From contig NZ_JPYA01000073.1 of NCBI RefSeq assembly GCF_000750005.1, positions 1 to 64,000 of the forward strand: a stretch of DNA of 64,000 nucleotides, in the 5' to 3' direction. Shown here piece by piece: positions 55,025 through 64,000 of the stretch; position 1 is the first letter of the stretch; each line of letters begins with the position of its first letter. This DNA comes from Geobacillus icigianus. GTDB lineage: Bacteria > Bacillota > Bacilli > Bacillales > Anoxybacillaceae. The notes beneath the pieces are model-generated. The model saw only the letters and a program-made list of their open reading frames with translations. It did no database searches and was not told the origin of the DNA. The position numbers and the translations under genes were made by a program.

Positions 55025-55366
55025 ATGAACGAAAAAGTGGCTTTTTTGCCGGCGTTTATTCAAAGCTATTTTATCGCGGTCGGCGTGCTGCTCGGCGGCG
55101 CCATGATCGGCGCGCTCGGCGCTTTTTTGAGCGGCGGCCAACCGCTGACCGCCATGTATCGGTTCGCCGGCGATTTGCGCATTTGGGCGGTGGTGGCCGC
55201 CATCGGCGGGACGTTTGATACGTTTTATGTCGTCGAACGGGGGCTGTTTCTTGGCGAAACGAAAGATATTGTGCGCCAATTTTTGCTCATTTTGTCTGCC
55301 ATGGGCGGCGCGCAAACAGGGGTAGCCATCGTTACGTGGCTGACGCAGGAGCACATTTCGCCATGA
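55025..55366 (+). CDS. ytrH: sporulation protein YtrH
   Basis: A 113-residue protein with three membrane segments (12-35, about 55-70 and 88-106). SYFIAVGVLLGGAMIGALG and GTFDTFYVVERGLFLGETK fit the YtrH family, needed for full spore resistance in B. subtilis. The ATG follows AAAGGACGGGG. Its stop overlaps the ytrI start as ATGA. Confidence 0.9.
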   Translation: MNEKVAFLPAFIQSYFIAVGVLLGGAMIGALGAFLSGGQPLTAMYRFAGDLRIWAVVAAIGGTFDTFYVVERGLFLGETKDIVRQFLLILSAMGGAQTGVAIVTWLTQEHISP

Positions 55367-55866
55367 GAATTCCTCCGTATTATCAATCCCCATCATGGCA
55401 ACGCTTTTTTGCCGGCGTCGCGATCGGAGCGCTGATCAGTTGGTTCGTCTTTTTATACATTTTCGGCGTTCTGCAAGAAAAACAAGTGCGGCATGTCAAT
55501 GAGCTGAACGAGCAAATCGCCGATCTGCAAAAAGAGATTCGCATCTGGCAGGAAGATTATATTCATTACAACAAAGAAATGAAAAAAAAGCTGACCGTCC
55601 AAGACATCACTGTTCATCTCGCCAACGCTGAGCAGTATAAATTTGATTCGTACACGACATTCCGCATCGAAGACAGCGTCAAAGAAGACTTGTCCCATTT
55701 AATTACAAAGGACATTGAAACAGTGTACAACAGCCGTGAATTGATCAAGCGGGCCGTCGAGAACAAAACGTTCTCAATCCATGAAAAACAATACCGGCTG
55801 CAACTTCACACCCTCACCATTTTCACCGTTTTAGCCGTTGAAGTAAAAGTAACGCCGCTCCCGTAA
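55363..55866 (+). CDS. ytrI: sporulation protein YtrI
   Basis: A 167-residue protein. One N-terminal membrane segment (about 18-36, GVAIGALISWFVFLYIFGV) is followed by a coiled coil (45-75, HVNELNEQIADLQKEI) and a soluble C-terminal domain. It is translated with ytrH and matches B. subtilis YtrI, a SigE-controlled membrane protein of sporulation. The frame upstream of ATG 55363 lies inside ytrH. Confidence 0.9.
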   Translation: MRIPPYYQSPSWQRFFAGVAIGALISWFVFLYIFGVLQEKQVRHVNELNEQIADLQKEIRIWQEDYIHYNKEMKKKLTVQDITVHLANAEQYKFDSYTTFRIEDSVKEDLSHLITKDIETVYNSRELIKRAVENKTFSIHEKQYRLQLHTLTIFTVLAVEVKVTPLP

Positions 55867-56086
55867 TCCGACACGCCTTCGCGCGCCGGCGGCAAAAGAA
55901 GCGGCCCGAAGCGGGCGGAGCCCTTTTCCCGGCGCCACCGCACGGACAACATCCCGGCGCCGGGTGACCGCAATTCTCAAGCACAATCCCTGCTCAGCGT
56001 CGCCACCGCAAGCGCGACGCCCCGCCGCCGGGTGACAGCACTCCAAACGGAATGCCGCAGCAGGCGCTAGAATAATAGCGTTGAGG
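55867..56086. other. intergenic stretch rich in G+C
   Basis: No gene seen. Several short GC-rich dyads such as CCGGCGCCGGG may end ytrI or nrnA transcripts, but no U-run is clear. Confidence 0.3.
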
Positions 56087-57034
56087 CTACCGCTCAGGGC
56101 GGCAGATGGCCTTCACGTCCTCAATAACGCGATCCGCTTCTTCCCATGACGCGATGGACGCGCCGGCCGCAAGCGGGTGTCCGCCGCCGCCGTAGCGTTT
56201 GGCGACTGTGTTGATGATCGGTCCTTTCGAGCGGAAGCGGACGCGGATGTCCTTCTCCTCCTCAATAAAAAACACCCAAGCGATGATGCCGTCGATATTG
56301 CCGAGCAAGCTGACAAGCTGCGACGCCTCGAGCGGGGTGACCCCATATTCCTCAAGCAGCGCCCGCGGCATTTTGACGGCCGCCACTCCTTCTTCGATCG
56401 TAAAGTTCGACAGCACATAGCCGCTTAAGCGGGCAAGCGGCAAGCTCGTTCGATACAATCCGTCGTACAATTTCGCCAGCGAAAAACCGTACGAAATGAG
56501 CTCCCCGGCGTAGCGGAACGTTTTTTCGCTCGTGCGCGGAAACAAAAAGCGGCCCGTATCGCCGACAATGCCGGCGTAAATGAGGCGCGCCGCCTCAGCG
56601 GTCATCGTCAGCCCTTTGTCTTTCCCAGACAAATACAACTCATAAATCATCTCGCTTGTTGAACTGGCGGCGGTGTCGACCCACATGATGTCGCCATACG
56701 GCGTGTCGTTCGGATGATGATCGATTTTAATGAGCTTTCGCCCTAGCCGGTAGCGGCTGTCGCAAATCCGTTCCTCGTTGGCTGTGTCACAGACGATGAC
56801 GAGCGCCTGCTCATAGACCGCATCGTCAATGACATCCATTTGGCGTAAAAAGGACAACGACGGGTCGTCCGTCCCCACCGCATACACCCGCTTGTTTGGA
56901 AACGACGCCCGCAGCAGCGCCGCCAACCCGCCTTGCGATCCGTACGCGTCCGGATCCGGGCGCACGTGGCGATGGATGATGATCGTGTCAAACTCGCGAA
57001 TCGCATCAACAATTTGTTGCTGAACCGGTTTCAT
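56087..57034 (-). CDS. nrnA: bifunctional oligoribonuclease and PAP phosphatase NrnA
   Basis: A 315-residue DHH/DHHA1 phosphoesterase. IIIHRHVRPDPDAYGSQGG, VIVCDT, KLIKIDHHPND (the DHH site) and the C-terminal GGGGHPLAAGA are present. It degrades RNA of two to five residues and dephosphorylates 3'-phosphoadenosine 5'-phosphate. ATG 57034 follows AAAGGGGAAAA. Divergent from ytpI with about 100 bases between. B. subtilis name ytqI. Confidence 0.95.
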   Translation of the reverse strand: MKPVQQQIVDAIREFDTIIIHRHVRPDPDAYGSQGGLAALLRASFPNKRVYAVGTDDPSLSFLRQMDVIDDAVYEQALVIVCDTANEERICDSRYRLGRKLIKIDHHPNDTPYGDIMWVDTAASSTSEMIYELYLSGKDKGLTMTAEAARLIYAGIVGDTGRFLFPRTSEKTFRYAGELISYGFSLAKLYDGLYRTSLPLARLSGYVLSNFTIEEGVAAVKMPRALLEEYGVTPLEASQLVSLLGNIDGIIAWVFFIEEEKDIRVRFRSKGPIINTVAKRYGGGGHPLAAGASIASWEEADRVIEDVKAICRPER

Positions 57035-57135
57035 TCGTTTTTCCCCTTTTTCGTCACCTGTCATAGTCAACCGCTGGCCTTTTTCCCTGCTTCTATGTAC
57101 AATGGAAAACGAAATGGACAACGGAGGGATCCACC

Positions 57136-57441
57136 ATGCCAGCTTTGGTTATTTTCATTATATTTTCCTTTTCGTTTTACGTCTATTATAAAATCCGCTA
57201 CGTCCGTTCGGAACGTCCGATCGAGCGCCGCTTTCTCTCGGCGAAAGCGAGCGTGGCGCTCGGGCTGTTCGTCGCCTTGTTCGGAATCAACCAATTGTTT
57301 TTGTATCAGACAACGGTGACGTATATCATCGCCGCCATTTTTATCATCTTAGGCTTTGCCAGCGCTTGGGCCGGCTACCGCGCCTACCGCTACTACTTGC
57401 CCCAAGCGGTCGAGGAAGCGGAGGCGGCCAAACAAAAGTAA
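57136..57441 (+). CDS. ytpI: YtpI-like small membrane protein
   Basis: A 101-residue protein with three hydrophobic segments (about 3-18, 37-53, 58-78) and a charged C-terminus rich in Glu and Lys. The sequence FSFSFYVYYKIRYVRS and the place between nrnA and ytoI match YtpI. The function is unknown. SD: ACGGAGGGATCC. Confidence 0.85.
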   Translation: MPALVIFIIFSFSFYVYYKIRYVRSERPIERRFLSAKASVALGLFVALFGINQLFLYQTTVTYIIAAIFIILGFASAWAGYRAYRYYLPQAVEEAEAAKQK

Positions 57442-57474
57442 GGCCGTTTGGCGCTGACAACGGGCGGCACAAGG

Positions 57475-57510
57475 AAAAGGATGTCCCGGACAGAAAGCGG
57501 GCATCCTTTT
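57475..57510. terminator. bidirectional terminator between ytpI and ytoI
   Basis: AAAAGGATG and CCCG pair with CGGG and CATCCTTTT (57475-57510). Confidence 0.85.
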
Positions 57511-57592
57511 CGTTTGCCTTGCCGTCCCCTTGCTGTTTGGGCTCGTTGCGATCAAAAACGGGGCCTGGATTGCTGTTGGCTGCCTTGCCCGT

Positions 57593-58900
57593 TCATCGAT
57601 CGATCAGCTGGCACATCATCATCGCCTTGCCGACAAGATCGCCTTCATTGTACACTTCGACATCCACTTTCCCAAACTTGCGCCCGAGCTCTAAAAGCTT
57701 CGCTCGCACGTCGACCGTGCTATCAATCTGCACCGGTTTGATGAAGTAGACGGTAAGGTTTTCCATTACCAAATCGCCGCGCTTGTACGCCCGCAGCATG
57801 CGCGCCGCCGCTTCGGTGACGATCGTCGTAAACACGCCGTACGAGAGCGTGCCTAAATAGTTCGTCATCTGCGGTGTGATCGTGCAGCGGAACAGCGTTT
57901 CTTTGTCGCCGGACTCGCGAAACTGGGCGGTGATGAGGTCATCGATCGTCTCCCCAACTTGCGGCTGGCGCTGCGCCATCTGCAGCGCTTTTAACACATC
58001 TTGGCGGCTGATGATCCCTTGCAACCGATGGTGGTCGTCGACCACTGGAAGCAGCTCAATCCCTTCCCATACCATAATGTGAGACGCAAAGGCGACCGAT
58101 GTTTTTCCACTGACAGTGATCGGCTGCTTCGTCATCACTTTTTCAATCGGCAGCTGTCGATCCATATCGAGCACATCTTTCGCCGTCACGATCCCCTGCA
58201 CTTTCCAATCTTCATCGACGACCGGGAAACGGCTATGGCGTGTTTCCTTGTTTAATGCGTACCAGCGCTCAACCGGATCGTCGACGCGCAAGTACGCGGT
58301 TTTTTCCACTGGAATAATAATATCTTCAACGAGCACGATTTCTTTTTTAATGAGCTGATCGTAAATGGCGCGGTTGATCATCGTCGCGACCGTAAACGTG
58401 TCATAGCTCGTCGAAATGATCGGCAGCTGCCGCTCATCGGCGAGCTTTTTGACATGGTCGGCCGTGTCAAACCCGCCTGTGATGAGCACGGCCGCTCCGG
58501 CTTGCAGCGCCAGCTCGTGCGCCTTCGTCCGGTTGCCGACGATGAGCAGATCGCCCGCCCCGGTATAACGCATCATCGCTTCGAGCTGCATGGCGCCGAT
58601 GACAAAGCGGTTGAGCGTCTTATGAAGCCCTTCACGTCCGCCAAGCACTTGCCCGTCAACGATGTTGACCACCTCAGCGTAAGTGAGCTTCTCGATGTTC
58701 TCCTTGCGCTTTTTCTCAATCCGGATCGTGCCGACACGTTCAATCGTGCTCACATACCCTTTGTTTTCGGCATCTTTGATCGCCCGGTACGCCGTTCCTT
58801 CGCTCACACCCATTTCTTTGGCGATCTGGCGCACGGAAATTTTCTCGCCAATCGGCAGCCGATGGATGTATTCCAAAATTTGTTCGTGTTTTGTCGCCAA
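57593..58900 (-). CDS. ytoI: HTH-DRTGG-CBS-hotdog protein YtoI
   Basis: A 435-residue multidomain protein: a winged helix-turn-helix (about 1-70, ISVRQIAKEMGVSEGTAYRAI), a DRTGG domain (90-185), two CBS domains (about 195-310, with VTAKDVLDMDRQLPIEKVM and ISRQDVLKALQ) and a C-terminal thioesterase-type hot-dog (about 325-435). CBS and DRTGG parts usually bind adenine nucleotides, so it may sense an energy or nucleotide signal. The exact role is unknown. The start ATG 58900 follows AAGGGTGAAG. Confidence 0.9.
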   Translation of the reverse strand: MATKHEQILEYIHRLPIGEKISVRQIAKEMGVSEGTAYRAIKDAENKGYVSTIERVGTIRIEKKRKENIEKLTYAEVVNIVDGQVLGGREGLHKTLNRFVIGAMQLEAMMRYTGAGDLLIVGNRTKAHELALQAGAAVLITGGFDTADHVKKLADERQLPIISTSYDTFTVATMINRAIYDQLIKKEIVLVEDIIIPVEKTAYLRVDDPVERWYALNKETRHSRFPVVDEDWKVQGIVTAKDVLDMDRQLPIEKVMTKQPITVSGKTSVAFASHIMVWEGIELLPVVDDHHRLQGIISRQDVLKALQMAQRQPQVGETIDDLITAQFRESGDKETLFRCTITPQMTNYLGTLSYGVFTTIVTEAAARMLRAYKRGDLVMENLTVYFIKPVQIDSTVDVRAKLLELGRKFGKVDVEVYNEGDLVGKAMMMCQLIDR

Positions 58901-59071
58901 CGGTTCTTCACCCTTTGCCTGTTGTTACTTTCATTATAACGGCCGCAACGGCCGCGATTCAACGGGAGAAAACCCGGCGAACCGCACCGCGGTGGCGGAA
59001 GCTGGTCGTTTTGCGCCACAAAGTCGCCTCTTCGTCCATCGGTCCGACGGAAACGGGAAGATTCACAGGAC

Positions 59072-59108
59072 AAAAAGAGAGGAAAGGCGAATTCCTTTCC
59101 TCTCTTCC
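59072..59108 (-). terminator. terminator of the UPF0173 gene
   Basis: GAGAGGAAAGG (59077-59087) pairs with CCTTTCCTCTC (59094-59104); the minus strand continues TTTTTG. Confidence 0.85.
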
Positions 59109-59161
59109 ACCCCTTTTCGCGCCACCGTCCCCATCAAACCGCTCCGCTCACCAGCGACGCG

Positions 59162-59842
59162 CTACAGCTCGATGCTTTCGCCCGGCTTCAGGGCGCGGCC
59201 AACCCCCGGCGGGAGGAGAGAAACGAACCGTTCCGGGTCTTGGGCGATCGGCGGGAACGTATTGTAATGAATCGGCACGACGAGCTTGGCTCCGAGCCAC
59301 TCGGCGGCCACGGCCGCATCTTCCGGCCCCATCGTGAAGCTGTCCCCGATCGGCAGGAAGGCGACATCGATGGAATGGCGCTCGCCGATCAGTTTCATGT
59401 CGGAAAACAGCCCGGTGTCGCCGGCATGGTAAATCGTTTTGCCTTCGGCGGTGAACAAAATGCCGGTCGGCATGCCTAAATAAATGATCTGCTTGTCATT
59501 CGTCACAAATCCGGAGCTGTGGAACGCCTGCGTCAACTTGACGGTGCCAAAGTCAAATTCGCGCGCCCCGCCGATGTTCATGCCAAACGTCTCAACGCCT
59601 TGCCAACTTAAATACGTCGCCAGCTCAAACGTTGCAACGACTAGGGCGTTGTTCCGCTTGGCGATCTCCACCGTGTCACCGACATGATCCCCATGTCCGT
59701 GCGTCAACAAAATGACATCCGCTTTGACGTCGGCCGCGTTCAAGTCGGTCGTCGCGTTGCCGGTGATGAACGGATCGATCAAAATCGTTTTTCCGTTCGT
59801 CTCAATGCGGACGACCGAATGGCCATGGTAGCTGACTTTCAT
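59162..59842 (-). CDS. ytkL: UPF0173 metal-dependent hydrolase (metallo-beta-lactamase fold)
   Basis: A 226-residue protein. [12 protein letters not shown] gives the HxHxDH zinc motif, [12 protein letters not shown] the Asp ligand and [12 protein letters not shown] the last His. The substrate is unknown. ATG 59842 (MKVSYHGHS) follows AAAGGAGAG; seven more residues upstream are not supported. Matches B. subtilis YtkL. Confidence 0.93.
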   Translation of the reverse strand: MKVSYHGHSVVRIETNGKTILIDPFITGNATTDLNAADVKADVILLTHGHGDHVGDTVEIAKRNNALVVATFELATYLSWQGVETFGMNIGGAREFDFGTVKLTQAFHSSGFVTNDKQIIYLGMPTGILFTAEGKTIYHAGDTGLFSDMKLIGERHSIDVAFLPIGDSFTMGPEDAAVAAEWLGAKLVVPIHYNTFPPIAQDPERFVSLLPPGVGRALKPGESIEL

Positions 59843-59980
59843 CCCCACATCTCTCCTTTCCACTCCACATGGTTCGCCGCCGCCCGCTCATTTCCTTCTT
59901 TTCCTGCCTGCCCATTTACAAGCGGCCCGTTTCTTGGTACGCTCAAACTGAATGATCGCAAGAAAGAGAGGCAGGAAACG

Positions 59981-61075
59981 ATGAACGAACGGCTGCAAGC
60001 ATTTTCCTCTTGGCTTCAACAACAACATAGTTCATTCGCCTTGATCACGTCAAGCACCAACGTCTTTTATTTGAGCGGATTTTGGTGCGACCCGCACGAG
60101 CGGTTGCTGGCGCTTTTGGTGTTCCCCGACGGCGAACCGGCGCTCGTCTGCCCGCACATGGAAGTCCGACGCGCCCGCCGAAGCGCTTTGGAATGCACAG
60201 TGATCGGCTATGATGACAGCGCCGACCCGTGGAAAGAAATTGACCGCCACTTGCGACAACGCAACATTCAGGCAACTAGCATCGCCGTCGAAAAGCACCA
60301 TTTGTCGCTCGCCCGCTTCGAACGGCTCGCGGCGTTGTTTCCAAACGCCCACTGGCACGACAGCGAGGAAAAGCTGCGCCAGCTCCGAATGATCAAAGAC
60401 GAGCGGGAAATGAAGGCGTTGCGCCAGGCAGCGAAGTTGGCCGACAAGGCGATCGAAATCGGCGTATCGGCCATCCGTCCCGGCGTGACGGAGCTCGAAC
60501 TTGTCGCCGTCATTGAATATGAACTGAAAAAGCTCGGCGTCGAACGGATGTCGTTCCCGACGACCGTGCTCACGGGCGCGAAAACGGCCGATCCGCACGG
60601 CACGCCGGGAACCGCAGCGGTCGCTCCGGGCGATTTCGTCTTGTTCGACTTAGGCGTCGTCGTCGACGGGTATTGCTCAGACATTACCCGCACCGTCGCC
60701 TGCCGGACGCTCGACGACGAACAACGGTTCATTTACGAAACCGTCCGGCGCGCCCAGCAGGCGGCGATCGATGCTTGCCGCCCGCAAATCGCCATGGGGG
60801 AGATCGACCGCGCCGCCCGCCGCGTCATCGAACAAGCCGGCTACGGTCCGTACTTCACTCACCGCGTCGGCCATGGTTTAGGGATTGACATTCACGAATA
60901 CCCGTCGCTGCACAGCGCCAACCGCGCGCCGCTCGCCGCCGGCATGGTGTTTACGATCGAGCCGGGCATTTACGTTCCGCCGGCCGGCGGCGTGCGCATC
61001 GAAGACGATGTCGCCGTCACCGCCAACGGGATCGAAGTGCTGACCTCCTTCAGCAAAGAACTGATCATCGTGTAG
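59981..61075 (+). CDS. M24 family Xaa-Pro dipeptidase
   Basis: A 364-residue creatinase/prolidase-type protein. The N-terminal creatinase domain (1-130) precedes the pita-bread domain. Metal ligands are Asp/Asp in LFDLGVVVDGYCSDITRTV, His in THRVGHGLGIDIHEYP and Glu/Glu in FTIEPGIYVP and GVRIEDDVAVT. It cuts Xaa-Pro dipeptides or N-terminal residues before proline. The in-frame region upstream of ATG 59981 is not coding; GAGAGGCAGG precedes the ATG. Divergent from ytkL. Confidence 0.93.
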   Translation: MNERLQAFSSWLQQQHSSFALITSSTNVFYLSGFWCDPHERLLALLVFPDGEPALVCPHMEVRRARRSALECTVIGYDDSADPWKEIDRHLRQRNIQATSIAVEKHHLSLARFERLAALFPNAHWHDSEEKLRQLRMIKDEREMKALRQAAKLADKAIEIGVSAIRPGVTELELVAVIEYELKKLGVERMSFPTTVLTGAKTADPHGTPGTAAVAPGDFVLFDLGVVVDGYCSDITRTVACRTLDDEQRFIYETVRRAQQAAIDACRPQIAMGEIDRAARRVIEQAGYGPYFTHRVGHGLGIDIHEYPSLHSANRAPLAAGMVFTIEPGIYVPPAGGVRIEDDVAVTANGIEVLTSFSKELIIV

Positions 61076-61104
61076 CCGGCACCGCTGCGGCTGCCAAGGA
61101 AAAA

Positions 61105-61153
61105 ACAAGCTGTCCGCCGGTGGACTGTTGCTCCGCTCGGACAGCTTGTGTTT
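61105..61153. terminator. terminator after the M24 peptidase gene
   Basis: ACAAGCTGTCC (61105-61115) pairs with GGACAGCTTGT (61139-61149), followed by GTTTCTT. Confidence 0.8.
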
Positions 61154-61316
61154 CTTCCCCATTCCCCCTGCGACAGCGCCAATCGCGTTTTTGAAGCAAA
61201 CAAATCTGGAATCGCGTTCGCTTAGTTTCTTTTGGCTGCGCGCCAAGCAAACGAACCAGCCGCGTTTGACCGACCATTTGGGCCAAGCGGACCCACGGCC
61301 CGCGGGTCTAGCAGCG

Positions 61317-62435
61317 TCAACCTCGCAGCAGCGAATGAACGTCCGTATACGGCATGTTGTGCGCCGCCGCCACCGCTTCATACACGATGTGCCCGTCAAG
61401 CGTATTGATCCCTTTTACCAGCGCCGGATTGTCGAGGCAAGCGGCGCGGTAGCCTTTGTTGGCGATTTGCAAAGCGTAAGGAATCGTGACGTTCGTGAGT
61501 GCGAACGTCGACGTGCGCGGGACGGCGCCCGGCATGTTCGCCACCGCGTAATGAACGACGCCGTGCTTGACATAGGTCGGATCGTCGTGCGTCGTGACGC
61601 GGTCGGTCGTTTCAAAAATGCCGCCTTGGTCAATGGCGACATCGACCAACACCGAGCCTAGCGTCATCGAGCGCACCATTTCTTCTGTGACGAGCTTCGG
61701 CGCTTTCGCCCCTGGGATGAGAACAGCGCCGACAACCAAATCCGACTCGCGCACACATTCAGCGATATGGTACGGGTTGGACATGAGCGTCGTGACTTGA
61801 TCGCCGAACAAATCGTCGAGCTCGCGCAGCCGCTCGGCGTTAATGTCCAAGATCGTCACGTCCGCGCCAAGGCCGACCGCGATTTTGGCCGCGTTCGTCC
61901 CCGCCGTTCCGCCGCCGATGATCGTCACTTTGCCGCGCCGCACTCCAGGCACTCCGCCAAGCAAAACGCCTTTCCCGCCGTGCGGCTTTTCGAGAAACTG
62001 GGCCCCGACTTGCACCGACATGCGGCCCGCCACCTCGCTCATCGGCGTCAACAGCGGCAGCGAGCCGTTGGCAAGCTGCACCGTCTCATAGGCGATGCCG
62101 ACCACCTTTTGCTCGACGAGCGCTTTCGTCAGCGCTTCGGCCGCCGCCAAATGCAAGTACGTAAACAAAATGAGCCCCGGCCGGAAATAACGAAACTCTT
62201 CGGCAAGCGGCTCCTTCACCTTCAACACCATCTCCGCCGCCCAGGCATCCTCGGCGTTTGGCACAATCACCGCCCCGGCTTTTTCATACTCGGAATCGGA
62301 AAATCCCGACCCTGCGCCCGCTTCTGTCTCCACATACACGTCATGCCCGGCTTTGACGAGCGTCATCACGCCAGCTGGGGTGATGGCGACGCGGTTTTCA
62401 TTGTTTTTGATTTCTTTTGGAATGCCGATCTTCAT
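61317..62435 (-). CDS. ald: alanine dehydrogenase
   Basis: A 372-residue enzyme. [18 protein letters not shown] opens the chain, KVKEPL holds the pyruvate-binding Lys, THLHLAAAE-like [10 protein letters not shown] the catalytic His, and [20 protein letters not shown] the NAD loop. It interconverts alanine with pyruvate plus ammonia, important for alanine use in sporulation. ATG 62435 follows AAAAGGAGG; the 79 residues upstream are rejected. Confidence 0.98.
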   Translation of the reverse strand: MKIGIPKEIKNNENRVAITPAGVMTLVKAGHDVYVETEAGAGSGFSDSEYEKAGAVIVPNAEDAWAAEMVLKVKEPLAEEFRYFRPGLILFTYLHLAAAEALTKALVEQKVVGIAYETVQLANGSLPLLTPMSEVAGRMSVQVGAQFLEKPHGGKGVLLGGVPGVRRGKVTIIGGGTAGTNAAKIAVGLGADVTILDINAERLRELDDLFGDQVTTLMSNPYHIAECVRESDLVVGAVLIPGAKAPKLVTEEMVRSMTLGSVLVDVAIDQGGIFETTDRVTTHDDPTYVKHGVVHYAVANMPGAVPRTSTFALTNVTIPYALQIANKGYRAACLDNPALVKGINTLDGHIVYEAVAAAHNMPYTDVHSLLRG

Positions 62436-62520
62436 CGTTTTTTCCTCCTTTTTCCTTTCTGTTTCTCCTTTTATTGTGCCCCGTTTCACGCGAAAGCAAA
62501 CGAAAAAGGAGGCGCTGTTC

Positions 62521-63285
62521 TCACCGGAAAAAATGGCGGTAAATGACGTTCGCCCCGCCGGTGATGTCAATGACGGCGCCGGTGATGAAATCAGAATTGT
62601 CCTCGCACAAAAAGGCGATGACGCGGGCGATGTCTTCGCCGGTGCCCGGGCGCCCAATAGGCGTTTCGGCATCGCGCTTGTTACGGGCAGCGGCGATCCC
62701 GGCTTCTTTCATCTCACCGACGATGTTGCCTGGACAGACCATATTGGCGGTGATGCCGTATTCCGCCTCTTCGAGAGCGATCGTTTTCGTCAGCGACACC
62801 AATCCAACTTTCGCCGCACCGAACGCCGAGCGGTGCACCCACCCCGGCGCATCCGCCGCTCCTTGAAACCCATAGGTGATAATGCGGCCAAACCGCTGCT
62901 GGCGCATAATCGGAATCGTCCGTCTTACCAAGTGGAAGACCGCGCTCAAATTGCCTTCTATCATTTCATACCATTCGTCTTCTGTATAATCGGCCAATTT
63001 TTTCCGTTCGAAAATGTACGGTCCCGCGTTGTTAATCAAACAGTCAATGCGGCCGAACCGCTCCATGGCGGCGTCAACGAGCGCTGCCAAATCGTCTTTG
63101 TTTGTCACATCGCCGCGCACAAACTGGAGGCGGTCAGCGGCGCTGCGGTACTTCTCGGCCAGCGAGCGCACCGCCTGCTCATCGCTCCGGTAGTTCACCG
63201 TCACCGAATACCCTTTATCAAGGAGCAGCTCCGTCACTTTTCTCCCCAGCCCTTTCGCTCCGGCCGTAATCAAGGCGTGCCGCAC
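62521..63285 (-). CDS. ytkK: SDR family protein lacking the catalytic Tyr
   Basis: A 254-residue Rossmann protein of the short-chain dehydrogenase family: [11 protein letters not shown] replaces the usual TGxxxGxG, LINNAGPY is the NNAG motif, and [14 protein letters not shown] is where YxxxK normally lies, but Phe stands at the Tyr position. The C-terminus [10 protein letters not shown] is typical of FabG-like members. Without the Tyr the reductase function is doubtful. GTG 63285 is chosen with AAAGGAGGAG upstream. The name ytkK is from position near ytkL and ald and is tentative. Confidence 0.8.
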   Translation of the reverse strand: MRHALITAGAKGLGRKVTELLLDKGYSVTVNYRSDEQAVRSLAEKYRSAADRLQFVRGDVTNKDDLAALVDAAMERFGRIDCLINNAGPYIFERKKLADYTEDEWYEMIEGNLSAVFHLVRRTIPIMRQQRFGRIITYGFQGAADAPGWVHRSAFGAAKVGLVSLTKTIALEEAEYGITANMVCPGNIVGEMKEAGIAAARNKRDAETPIGRPGTGEDIARVIAFLCEDNSDFITGAVIDITGGANVIYRHFFR

Positions 63286-63350
63286 CGTTTCTCCTCCTTT
63301 TCGCCATTCTCTTTCCTCCATTTTACTTTATAAACAGGAGCGAATACAAA

Positions 63351-63381
63351 AAAAGAGCCATAGCTCGCTGGCGCTATGGCT
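63351..63381 (-). terminator. terminator overlapping the 46-residue gene stop
   Basis: AGCCATAG (63356-63363) pairs with CTATGGCT (63374-63381); the stop codon at 63380-63382 lies in the arm and TTTTTTT follows on the minus strand. Confidence 0.85.
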
Positions 63382-63520
63382 ATTCACCGACCTCCCGGCG
63401 CGGATCGTAATACGATTCGTTATCGTCAATCATGCCGCTCTCATATGATTCCGTGATTTGTTCGGTGATCGTCCGCACTTCTTCCTCATCATACAGCCAA
63501 TCGTTATTCCGCTTTTCCAT
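63380..63520 (-). CDS. 46-residue acidic protein
   Basis: A short gene: ATG 63520 after GGGAGGAAATC, then MEKRNNDWLYDEEEVRTITE and an end SYYDPRREVGE, stop at 63380. It is acidic (many Asp and Glu), soluble and Tyr-rich. A terminator at its stop codon and a good ribosome site speak for a real gene. I do not recognise the family. It lies between the SDR gene and the universal stress gene. Confidence 0.75.
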   Translation of the reverse strand: MEKRNNDWLYDEEEVRTITEQITESYESGMIDDNESYYDPRREVGE

Positions 63521-63634
63521 GTCGATTTCCTCCCTTGTTCATCAATCGTTCTATATGGCCTAGTTTATCGCCGGCATCGGGCGGGTATACGATTTATAGA
63601 AATAACATTTTTATCCAAAGGGAGGGAAGAACCG

Positions 63635-64000
63635 TGACGATGACGTATCGCACGATTGTCGTCGCCGTTGACGGCTCAAAAGAAGCGGAGTGGGCGTTAA
63701 AAAAAGCGATTCAAATCGCCAAGCGCAATGGGGCGAAGCTCATTTTGTCCCATGTGATTGATGTGCAAGATTACACCGCCATGGGCTTTTCTGATTACAC
63801 CTTCACGAAACGATCGGAACAATACGCGGTCGAGCTGCTTGAACGATACAAACAAGAAGCCGTCGCCGCGGGGCTCAACGATGTCGAAACGGACATCGAG
63901 TTCGGTTCACCGAAGGTAAAAATCGCCAAGGACGTCGCCCCGAAACACAAAGCCGACCTCATCATTTGCGGTGCGACCGGGTTGAACGCGGTCGAGCGGT
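63635..64000 (+). CDS. universal stress protein (UspA family), truncated by the window end
   Basis: At least 122 residues are in the window. TIVVAVDGSKEAEWALKKA is the N-terminal strand-loop of the Usp fold and CGATGLNAVER begins the ATP-binding G-2X-G-9X-G motif near the end. GTG 63635 is chosen because GGGAGGG lies eight bases upstream; ATG 63641 is too far. Such proteins bind ATP and help survival under stress. The gene continues beyond position 64000. Confidence 0.93.

Overview
The window is a 64 kb piece of a Bacillales chromosome, almost certainly Geobacillus (thermoleovorans/kaustophilus/stearothermophilus group). Reasons: G+C-rich coding DNA, strong GGAGG-type ribosome binding sites, sporulation genes (sspI, ytxC, ytvI, ytrH, ytrI), a Bst-type DNA polymerase I of 876 residues, a 587-residue pyruvate kinase with the extra C-terminal domain, and a gene order that follows Bacillus subtilis (dnaE-accDA-pfkA-pyk-ytvI-ytwI-citZ-icd-mdh-phoPR-polA-mutM-coaE-gapB-speD-nrdR-dnaB-dnaI-ytxC-thrS-infC-rpmI-rplT-ysdA-ysdC-sspI-ysgA-pheS-pheT). 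Species calls and family names come from recall of these families; no database search was run.

Layout. 1-1.6 kb: A+T-rich accessory DNA with a frameshifted small secreted protein and a VanZ-like protein. 1.6-8 kb: Hsp31-like amidotransferase, a MarR/MMPL efflux operon with a visible operator, and an alkaline phosphatase. 8-11.6 kb: two crcB fluoride channel genes under a fluoride riboswitch, an orphan modA and a frameshifted molybdate-type regulator, separated by tandem copies of a ~140 bp inverted-repeat element. 11.8-18.6 kb: pheST behind a T-box, a Met-heptad coiled-coil protein, ysgA, msrA, a fused MntA-HepT-like protein and sspI. 18.7-20.6 kb: an A+T-rich islet with a secreted/membrane protein, nested palindromes, 34 bp direct repeats and a two-gene cassette resembling toxin plus immunity protein. 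20.7-33 kb: ysdC, dUTPase, ysdA (frameshifted), the infC operon with L20 leader and AUU start, thrS with T-box, ytxC, dnaI, dnaB, nrdR, speD and gapB. 33-63.5 kb: coaE, mutM, polA, phoR, phoP, the TCA genes mdh-icd-citZ, pyk-pfkA, accA-accD, dnaE, sporulation and housekeeping genes, ald and an SDR protein. The last gene is a truncated universal stress protein.

How it works together. Most genes lie on the minus strand and form short operons closed by clear hairpin terminators, several of which overlap the stop codon. Central carbon flow is represented at many points (pfkA, pyk, citZ, icd, mdh, gapB, ald), with two CcpN-type sites at gapB and a cre-like palindrome near mdh. RNA-based control is dense: a fluoride riboswitch, two T-boxes, an L20 leader and a structured speD leader.

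Most notable for follow-up: the dispersed 140 bp repeat family; the single-chain MntA-HepT protein with an internal ribosome binding site; the small A+T-rich toxin/immunity-like pair; the seven perfect Met/Met heptads; and three otherwise intact genes whose frames break exactly at mononucleotide runs.
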